Assembly (NCBI GenBank): GCA_965223835.1
Contig: CBDCXQ010000001.1
Location: 992,001 to 1,056,000 of the forward strand
DNA: 64,000 bases
Direction of reading: 5' to 3'
Source of the DNA: CAVYXZ01 sp965223835
Lineage (GTDB): Bacteria > Chloroflexota > Anaerolineae > Aggregatilineales > Phototrophicaceae
Shown here: positions 59,101 through 64,000 of the stretch, one piece after another
Layout of the letters: each line of letters opens with the position of its first letter
Numbering within the stretch: the stretch's first letter is position 1
Notes under the pieces: model-generated
Seen by the model: only the letters and a program-made list of their open reading frames with translations
Told to the model about the DNA's origin: nothing
The model's database searches: none
Translations under genes and position numbers: made by a program

Positions 59101-59361
59101 TTGTCGCCGATATTCAGGTAGCCGCGTATTGTAGTCCAGTAACTCACGCTCGCTCAATTGCCGATATTCTTCCAGTGGATACCCCTCAGCGTAGATATTG
59201 TGGAAGGCTGAACCGAGTGCTTCACGGACGGCAGCCGGTACCGTGCTTTCAGACGGAATCAAAATCAGATAACGGGCTTGCCGAGCAGTTTCGTGCCGAA
59301 TGAGGTCAGCAACATCGGGGTCGAGTTCTGCCAGGTCACCGTGAAAAAGGAATTCGGTCAT
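56194..59361 (-). CDS. Fused serine hydroxymethyltransferase / glycine-cleavage aminomethyltransferase (GlyA-GcvT)
   Basis: One 1055-residue frame holds two one-carbon enzymes. Residues 1-475 are serine hydroxymethyltransferase: RYYKGTEYANIAE, VNVQPLSGGPANNAVY, DIAHVAGLAIAGEYPNP, and the PLP lysine Lys265 in FTTHKTLHGPRGAVI. Residues 656-1050 are the folate-binding T protein: VEFAGYDMPVWYTSVKEEH, GIFDVTHMG, VSRTGYTGERVAYELFI and GLAARDSLRIEAGLPLYGHE. Between them (480-650) lies a region resembling the start of GcvT in decayed form. Both enzymes use tetrahydrofolate and glycine, so fusion could channel methylene-THF. The frame is unbroken across the join, so this is not two genes. No gcvH or gcvP is adjacent. 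Confidence 0.93.
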   Translation of the reverse strand: MTEFLFHGDLAELDPDVADLIRHETARQARYLILIPSESTVPAAVREALGSAFHNIYAEGYPLEEYRQLSERELLDYNTRLPEYRRQADNRYYKGTEYANIAESLARRRAAELFATDQYGPDDLFVNVQPLSGGPANNAVYTALLNVGDTVMGMDLIQGGHLTHGSPVNRSGINYNIISYGTDPITEKIDYAAVMALAQQHQPKMIIAGYSSYPFAPDFHKFREIADAVGAYLVADIAHVAGLAIAGEYPNPVGIADVVTFTTHKTLHGPRGAVIITHRKDLQRLLDRAVFPGEQGGPHVNAIVALAVALRLARTEQFNALQQQMVRNAARLADRLVENGLRVPHGGTNTHLLLVDCKSIVGPDGTPLSGDMAARILDLAGVVLNRQTIPGDTSALRPSGIRIGTPWITQRGFGDAEIDELAEIIADLLTACVPFSYSGRVRPQARAKVDFDVLQTARLRVKALADRIGIDTDAVADDYPHFHYMETEDKTSGWQTLAISGDVAADFLQVALTSNVYALQPGDQQPAYVWGTTGPALTRAIVEATPNSFKLHTEGNHQRVTAWLRSLSDGLTIFDPADVYAKVPGPVDVQQLGAADTNHFTVDIEADWSGTTGYAEKAYFIGINNPDYDGPQPTTELPEFNWTEPERDDLLRTPLYDLHQSLGAKTVEFAGYDMPVWYTSVKEEHQAVRQHVGIFDVTHMGVFDLEGPGAAAFLDIVTTNDVTKLAVGESQYTYLLDINGLPLDDLMIYRLAAEHYLVVVNASNNDKNWAWLNAVKDGAVRISATHPGLRIENREQFILRDLRDPANGSDQRLDIALQGPASQNILLQLGGSPEDQQRIKQLKWADVVQVNLSGYDLIVSRTGYTGERVAYELFIHPDQAANLFQALIDLGAVPCGLAARDSLRIEAGLPLYGHELAGPLDLNPADAGFSNYVRLYKPFFIGKAAYVTHEIQRDAEVVRFRLDNLRVRPPHQGDPIIDERGRVIGIVTSCSVDSDGYQLGQAYIKQDFARSGTALAVFVGSASARPGKALNEVSLGDRIPVPEPATVLRRFPQRG

Positions 59362-59620
59362 ATTGAGGCAATCCTGCGTGAATGCTGATGATAAGCTATT
59401 TCATTCTATCAGGGTGCCAGGGGCGACTCCATACAGAAAATTGCGAAAGTTACTGGCTTGTATGATTTCATTGACAATTGCTTAACATAAAATTTGGTAC
59501 TTCATTCCTAATTAATGCTTTCTCTAGGACTTAGGAGCTATCCCATGCTCTTGTCATATCAAAAAGGTAAATGTATTGTCAGGGTGGCGAACTTGAAGGG
59601 TATCGCAACGTTATGTTAAC

Positions 59621-59625
59621 GGAGG
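59621..59625 (+). promoter_or_regulatory. Ribosome binding site deciding the start of the dockerin protein
   Basis: GGAGG followed by TGGGA precedes two ATG codons, 59631 and 59634 (spacers 5 and 8). This fixes the start here rather than at 59571, where the frame is open but has no ribosome site. Confidence 0.7.
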
Positions 59626-59630
59626 TGGGA

Positions 59631-61955
59631 ATGATGAAGTTTTCTTTACGAATGTCCCGTCGGCAGGAAACGCAACTGGTTATCCTGGTTACCTTATTGG
59701 TAGTAAGTGTCCTATTTGCTTCCCCCGCTGCTGCTCAGAGCGATGGCTTTGGGGTTGGTCGCGGTGATGGCCTTGAAGTCGGTATCAACCTGGCCGTACT
59801 GGACGCGATTCGCGCTGAAGTCGCGGCAGGTGTGTATGATCGGGCCTGTACGGACGCTGAACATAATCCGAATAAGTGGCACTCACTGGTGAATACCGAT
59901 GCGGGATGTCATTATGACCATCATCATGGTGATGACCCGAATTATGTGAATGACATTTTTGGCACGCCGGGCGGTTGGTTCAATAGCCCCGGTCAATCCA
60001 TTTCTTATCCCTGGCAGACCTTCCCCGCACAGACGCGGGATGAAAGCAACGCTGCTTATCTGGGCACAGGCCGGATGGAAAATGAAGCCAAGCATGAGGC
60101 CTATTACTGGGTCGTTCGCCGCGATCAGCCGTGTAACACCGGAAATGGTCTGTTTTGTGTAAAAGACTTCCGCGTACAGTTTCACGGCATGATGGTTGGC
60201 GCGGGTGCGGGCACACGCTGGCACTCGATGTCGGCTGAAGTCCGGGCCTGTGAAAACGTCAATGATGAATCCACCTGTGGGATTGTCCGTACCGGCGGTT
60301 GGATGGATCATGGCCGGCTGTTTGTGCCAGAATTGGTGAACGGTCGGGCATTGTGTGGTGATGAGCATCCCAACATCCTCTCGACCCATTTGCCGCTGGC
60401 GGTTGATACGCAATTCTATCCACTGCAGTCGAACAGTGTCCTGCATGACGAAGAGCGGTGCCACCCGCTCCTCTCACCAGAAATGATTGAAAATGGGCCG
60501 TCGACGGGCCGCAATGATGGTGGTCCCCAGGCCGAGTGGTGGGTGCATGGTGGCAGTGATTTCCGCTTCCAACTCCAGGTTGCCGACCCGATTGGCAACA
60601 TTTATATGGGCGACAATGGACAGTTAGATAACCACCTGTTTTGTAGCGTTGAAGACGCTAATTGTGATTGGAATCAATCCATCACTACAATGCGTATTCA
60701 GTATTTATTGCCGGTGAACAGCTACTACGTGCAGAATTTCTTCAATGATCGCTTCATTGCGTTACCATTGAGCGCGGGACGCTATATTACGCGCTTTGGG
60801 GCCATCAATGACGCCTGTACTGCTGCGGGACTCGATTGTATCCCGATTGAGTATAACAATCTGCGGACCAACGTCGCGCCGGGTCAGGGTCTGGCCGGTT
60901 TCTCGCATACGCCTTGCCGCGAATGTGAGAAAGTAGACTACGATCTGTCGCCGGAAGGTCAGCAGTGGATCACCTGGTTCTACCGTAAATTTGCTGGCTA
61001 TACGCCGCCGGCAGAAGAACCCCCGGTGGAAGAACCGCCGGTCGAAGAGCCGCCGACCGGTCCTGCAGTATACTTCCAGGTGGATAATTCGGTTGCGGGC
61101 GAAGCGAGCGTGGAGCTGATGCTGATTGACGTGACGGATGTCTATGGTGTTCAGGCCGAATGTGCGGTGAACCCGGCGGTGCTGCAAGGTGTGTTAATGG
61201 TTCAAGGTGATGGCTTTAATGATAGTAACAGCTTCATCATTGACGAAGGTTTCCAGGCCGATGGAACCTGGCGCGTTGCGGCGAGTCGTCTGAGTCCGAA
61301 CCCGGCGATCACCGGTAGTGCCACGGCTTTCATGCTCAACTACAGCCTGATTGCTGAAGGCGACCCCAATCTGCAATGTACGGCGCTGGCAGTGGACGCC
61401 AATGGTAATAACATCCCACTTGACGTATTCAACGGTACCGTGTTTGTTCCACCAACGCCGGAACCCCCCGTGGAAGAACCGCCGGTCGTCGAGACCGAAG
61501 AACCGCCGGTTGTTTTGACGGGTGCAGTAAGTGGTACGGTTGTCTATCAGAATCGCGTCGATAACGCTGGCATTCAGATTAGCTTGCTGGATGTGGACAA
61601 CACGCCGCTGATGACGGTTGATACGGTGGCCGATGGCGCCTTCAGCTTCGCTGACCTGGCAGTGGGGGACTACAATCTGTTGCTGGAAGCACCGCAACAT
61701 ATCCCGGTTCTGCTGCCAGTCATGATTGCGAACCCGGATGAAGTGGTAAAACTGCAAGCTGAATTGCGGGCGGGCGATGTGGACGACAATGGGGTCATAG
61801 ACTTGCTGGATGTGACCTTGATTGGCGCGAACTTTGGCCTGCAAACGATAGCCGAAATCGACAACGTTGATCTTAACGATGACGGTTGGGTGGATATTCG
61901 TGATTTGACACTGGCGGGTGGTAATCTGGACCTCGCCGCGCCGACGGTGCCATAA
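59631..61955 (+). CDS. Secreted multidomain protein with cohesin-like and dockerin modules
   Basis: This is a 774-residue exported protein. A signal peptide (about 1-36, ending FASPAAAQ) is followed by an unassigned domain (37-455) rich in His, Cys and aromatics, including CHYDHHHGDDPNYVNDIFG. Then come a PPVEEPPVEEPP linker (458-475), a cohesin-like domain (477-607: VYFQVDNSVAGEASVELML, DVTDVYGVQAECAVNPAVLQ), a second linker, a carboxypeptidase-regulatory-like beta domain (630-712) and a C-terminal type I dockerin (713-766) with two calcium-loop repeats, GDVDDNGVIDLLDVTLIGAN and VDLNDDGWVDIRDLTLAGGN. Dockerins bind cohesins tightly in a calcium-dependent way. The next gene encodes a membrane-anchored cohesin protein, the obvious partner. 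The role of the N-terminal domain is unknown. Confidence 0.85.
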   Translation: MMKFSLRMSRRQETQLVILVTLLVVSVLFASPAAAQSDGFGVGRGDGLEVGINLAVLDAIRAEVAAGVYDRACTDAEHNPNKWHSLVNTDAGCHYDHHHGDDPNYVNDIFGTPGGWFNSPGQSISYPWQTFPAQTRDESNAAYLGTGRMENEAKHEAYYWVVRRDQPCNTGNGLFCVKDFRVQFHGMMVGAGAGTRWHSMSAEVRACENVNDESTCGIVRTGGWMDHGRLFVPELVNGRALCGDEHPNILSTHLPLAVDTQFYPLQSNSVLHDEERCHPLLSPEMIENGPSTGRNDGGPQAEWWVHGGSDFRFQLQVADPIGNIYMGDNGQLDNHLFCSVEDANCDWNQSITTMRIQYLLPVNSYYVQNFFNDRFIALPLSAGRYITRFGAINDACTAAGLDCIPIEYNNLRTNVAPGQGLAGFSHTPCRECEKVDYDLSPEGQQWITWFYRKFAGYTPPAEEPPVEEPPVEEPPTGPAVYFQVDNSVAGEASVELMLIDVTDVYGVQAECAVNPAVLQGVLMVQGDGFNDSNSFIIDEGFQADGTWRVAASRLSPNPAITGSATAFMLNYSLIAEGDPNLQCTALAVDANGNNIPLDVFNGTVFVPPTPEPPVEEPPVVETEEPPVVLTGAVSGTVVYQNRVDNAGIQISLLDVDNTPLMTVDTVADGAFSFADLAVGDYNLLLEAPQHIPVLLPVMIANPDEVVKLQAELRAGDVDDNGVIDLLDVTLIGANFGLQTIAEIDNVDLNDDGWVDIRDLTLAGGNLDLAAPTVP

Positions 61956-61977
61956 GCGAATTCGATAAATCGTGATT

Positions 61978-62001
61978 GGGTCTGCATTTCGGTGCAGGCC
62001 C
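61978..62001 (+). terminator. Hairpin between the dockerin and cohesin genes
   Basis: GGGTCTGCA (61978-61986) pairs with TGCAGGCCC (61993-62001), nine pairs with one G-U, followed by ACTTTCG. It may cause partial termination, adjusting the ratio of secreted dockerin protein to its anchor. Confidence 0.5.
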
Positions 62002-62019
62002 ACTTTCGTAAGGGAAAAG

Positions 62020-62763
62020 ATGAAACTTAAACTGCTAACCATCATCATAATCATCATTGTGTTGTCGGCTTCGTTGTGGGTTGCTGCCCAGGATACCGTC
62101 GCACAGGTTACATTGACAGCGCCGGTTAGTCAGGTTAATGCCGGGGATACGTTTACGCTCACCATTGACGTGGCTGAAGCTGTCGGTGTTTATGGCGGCA
62201 GCGTGAAACTGGCCTATGACCCGCTGCTGCTGGCGGTGGTCCCAATGGATAGTCAAGTGGTGATTCTGGGTGATTTTTTTGAGGCTGGCCCCAGCGTCGT
62301 CCTGAAAAATACCGTTGATGCGTCTACCGGCATCATTGACTATGCCCTGACATTGCGTCAGCCTGCCGAACCGGTGACGGGTGACGGTGTACTGGGTCGT
62401 ATTCAATTTGAAGCGGTGGCTAAGGGTATGGTCCAGGTTGAATTGGCGGAAGCGCAATTGCTGGCACCAGTTTTTGAGCAAGTCAATGGCCGTCAGATCG
62501 CGAGCCAGGTCAATGAAATGCCGGTTCAAATCCAGAGCCTGACATTGGCGGTAGCGGATACGACTGAATCCGATGTGCCGCCGTTTGTGGAACATTCAAC
62601 CACCATTCGACCGGCTCAACCTATCACGCCGGTGCTGGTTCAATCCGGTCCGGCGGTATCACCGGTGCTGATGCTTGGGATGACCTTTTTCTTGCTGGGG
62701 CTGGGGATGTTCGTGTTTAGTCTCCTCACCTACACCCGGTTACGACGCTTCAGTGGTGCTTAG
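62020..62763 (+). CDS. Membrane-anchored cohesin-domain protein
   Basis: This is a 247-residue surface protein. The signal peptide is at 1-23 (MKLKLLTIIIIIIVLSASLW). A cohesin domain spans about 28-175: VTLTAPVSQVNAGDTFTLTI, AVGVYGGSVKLAYDPLLLAV, GRIQFEAVAKGMVQVEL are the beta strands conserved in the family. A short linker leads to a C-terminal membrane helix (about 215-237, PVLMLGMTFFLLGLGMFVFS) and a basic tail, TRLRR, as in cell-anchored proteins. The ATG at 62020 has AAGGG ahead; an in-frame GTG at 61972 would translate the hairpin region. It would hold dockerin-bearing proteins, such as the one encoded just upstream, at the cell surface. Confidence 0.85.
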   Translation: MKLKLLTIIIIIIVLSASLWVAAQDTVAQVTLTAPVSQVNAGDTFTLTIDVAEAVGVYGGSVKLAYDPLLLAVVPMDSQVVILGDFFEAGPSVVLKNTVDASTGIIDYALTLRQPAEPVTGDGVLGRIQFEAVAKGMVQVELAEAQLLAPVFEQVNGRQIASQVNEMPVQIQSLTLAVADTTESDVPPFVEHSTTIRPAQPITPVLVQSGPAVSPVLMLGMTFFLLGLGMFVFSLLTYTRLRRFSGA

Positions 62764-62773
62764 GAGAACGCTC

Positions 62774-64000
62774 ATGCGGCAATCACTTTATTTTGCAATG
62801 CTGGGATTGATCCTAATGGTGACAGGGGTGATTACAACCTATGTCGCGTTCGGTCAGTCTGAGAATGATGCGAGTTCCGAAGATGCTCCAGCGGCGACCA
62901 TGACACCGACGCTCACACCCGAAATTGAGCCGGTTGTGGTTGAGCCGACGGTCGCTGTGGACAACGCCCAACCGGTTGCGCCAGCCGTTGTTGAGGTAGT
63001 GCCAACCGTTGAAATGCCAACGGCCCTTCCGGCCAGCCCAGTGCCGACCGAAGCCCCGGTCGAGAATGTGGTGCCAATGGTGACTGAGGCTCCGACAGAA
63101 ACAGTAGCTGAGGAAGTTCTGGTTGAGCCAACAGCCACCGACTTATTGGTAGAGGCAGTCGTTCCAGCGGAGGCGATCAATCCAACATCGACTGAGGTCA
63201 TTGTCGAATCAGGGCCGGTTGAGGCGGTTGAACCGACTCCTGAATCGCCAGCGGGTGATGTTGTCGTGGAAACCCCGGTCGAAACTGTGATTGATGTGTC
63301 TCCGACAGAAACGGTAGCTGAGGAAGTTCCGGTCGAGCCAGTGGTCGTTGAGCCAACGGCAACTGTAATTCCAGCCGAAGAAGTCGGGCCAGCGGAAGTG
63401 GTGAATCCAACGCCAACTGAGGTTGTTGCCGAAGTGGTGCCGGTGGAACCCACTCCCGAAGCACCGGCAGGCGAAGTTATTGTTGCGGAAACCCCGGTTG
63501 AAACTGTGATTGATGAGGCTCCGATGGAACCGACCGCTGTGCTTGAACCAACGGCAGTAATCCCGGTGGAAAGTACGGTTGATGCAGCGGCTGTTGGCGA
63601 CGTCTTGAATGCAGCCGCCATTGACCCGCCCGGGGCAACGCCAGAACTGCCACATGTAGACCCGGGTCCGCTGTTTACACCGACAGTTGAGACCGAACAA
63701 CAGCCCGCAATTGTTGAAGTTGAGGTGACACCGGCGACCGACATACCGGTTGAACTTGTAGCGACGGCGACAGTTAGTGAAACAATTATTGAACCCACAA
63801 TCGAACCAACCGCTGTGATTGAGGAACTTCCCGCGGTTGACGCAGCCGCGTTAGAAGCAGCATCGACTCTGGGTATGGTTTCGGGTCAGGTAAACATGAC
63901 GCATCGGGTCGGTGCGATAAGCCTGTTGTTGACGCAGCCTGACGGTTCGATTGTCGAAGCCGTCACCGATGAAACTGGTAGCTTTGTCTTCGAAGCCTTG
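62774..64000 (+). CDS. Exported Val/Pro/Thr/Glu-rich protein (3' end outside window)
   Basis: The first 409 codons are visible and the frame is open at the window edge. A signal peptide or N-terminal anchor (MRQSLYFAMLGLILMVTGVI) is followed by about 330 residues of low-complexity V/P/T/E sequence with imperfect repeats such as ETPVETVID and PTETVAEEV. From about residue 372 a folded domain begins, GMVSGQVNMTHRVGAISLLL then VTDETGSFVFEAL, which resembles the carboxypeptidase-regulatory-like domain of the upstream dockerin protein. By analogy a dockerin may follow beyond the edge. GGAG lies 8 bases before the ATG; the gap to the cohesin gene is 10 bases, so they form an operon. Confidence 0.8.
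   Translation, partial: MRQSLYFAMLGLILMVTGVITTYVAFGQSENDASSEDAPAATMTPTLTPEIEPVVVEPTVAVDNAQPVAPAVVEVVPTVEMPTALPASPVPTEAPVENVVPMVTEAPTETVAEEVLVEPTATDLLVEAVVPAEAINPTSTEVIVESGPVEAVEPTPESPAGDVVVETPVETVIDVSPTETVAEEVPVEPVVVEPTATVIPAEEVGPAEVVNPTPTEVVAEVVPVEPTPEAPAGEVIVAETPVETVIDEAPMEPTAVLEPTAVIPVESTVDAAAVGDVLNAAAIDPPGATPELPHVDPGPLFTPTVETEQQPAIVEVEVTPATDIPVELVATATVSETIIEPTIEPTAVIEELPAVDAAALEAASTLGMVSGQVNMTHRVGAISLLLTQPDGSIVEAVTDETGSFVFEAL
63092..63515 (+). repeat. Imperfect repeats in the V/P/T/E-rich gene
   Basis: A 39-base unit at 63092-63130 recurs at 63302-63340 with three changes, and a 28-base unit at 63269-63296 recurs at 63488-63515 with one change. Spacings are 210 and 219 bases, both multiples of three, so the reading frame is kept. 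This suggests recent expansion of the linker by duplication of a unit of about 70 codons. Confidence 0.75.

Noticed and set aside
59471..59499. TTGACA as promoter of the dockerin operon
   Set aside because: The -35 is perfect but no acceptable -10 lies 16-18 bases further on (TTGGTA at best).
62854..63798. Open Ser/Thr/Gly-rich frame of 314 codons on the - strand
   Set aside because: It is antisense to the V/P/T/E-rich gene; the low-complexity repeats of that gene keep the opposite frame open. No ribosome site or domain.
1..64000. tRNA, rRNA, CRISPR, insertion sequences, phage genes
   Set aside because: I looked at all intergenic gaps for cloverleaf sequences, regularly spaced repeats, transposase motifs and terminal inverted repeats and saw none.

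Overview
The window looks like a chromosomal segment of a Chloroflexota bacterium, most likely of an Anaerolineae-like lineage. The reasons are moderate: a GC-rich genome with housekeeping genes of Chloroflexota character, very long GAF-type histidine kinases, paired S1-domain proteins, a cobalamin-binding mutase domain next to MeaB, and secreted cohesin/dockerin proteins with V/P/T/E-rich linkers. No rRNA gene or other taxon-defining marker is present, so the assignment is an inference.

Layout. 1-2030 is the N-terminal two thirds of secA, leaving the window leftwards. 2100-7900 is a run of small accessory genes on the + strand: aldo/keto reductase, a HTH regulator with a CPBP membrane protease and a hydrolase, a GNAT acetyltransferase, a phosphoribosyltransferase and a PadR regulator. 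7921-11396 is a translation block: two paralogous four-S1-domain proteins, bS21 and IF-1. 11409-19021 carries ubiE, another methyltransferase and the heat-shock operon hrcA-grpE-dnaK-dnaJ-prmA on the - strand, followed by trxA with a clear terminator. 19623-24901 is a sialidase-fold protein downstream of a 1390-residue sensor kinase. 25065-28205 has the B12-domain protein, meaB, prs and a VTT membrane protein. 28223-34747 has a P5C-type aldehyde dehydrogenase, an A/T-rich HNH-nuclease gene that looks acquired, a methyltransferase without its SAM-binding motif I, a GT39-type glycosyltransferase and queG. 34779-35096 is a compact copper-type module: palindromic operator, HMA chaperone, terminator. 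35354-39375 is a phosphorelay operon (kinase, three receiver proteins, kinase). 39380-55784 is mixed metabolism and repair: GT1 glycosyltransferase, VOC protein, TPR protein, glutamate dehydrogenase family, enolase-superfamily dehydratase, azoreductase-like flavoprotein, O-methyltransferase, uvrA, secreted TAP-like hydrolase, RCK channel-like protein, PuuD-like amidotransferase. 56194-59361 encodes one protein joining serine hydroxymethyltransferase to the glycine-cleavage T protein. 59631-64000 is a secreted/anchored cohesin-dockerin cluster, cut by the window end.

Most notable points: (1) the cohesin-dockerin cluster, in which a membrane-anchored cohesin protein sits beside a secreted protein that carries both a cohesin-like and a dockerin module; (2) the GlyA-GcvT fusion, whose middle region resembles a decayed copy of the N-terminal half of GcvT; (3) an RCK protein whose pore region lacks a K+ selectivity filter; (4) a near-perfect CsoR-like operator in front of a copper-chaperone gene; (5) the paired S1 proteins with a structured leader between them. 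No tRNA, rRNA, CRISPR array, insertion sequence or phage gene was seen.
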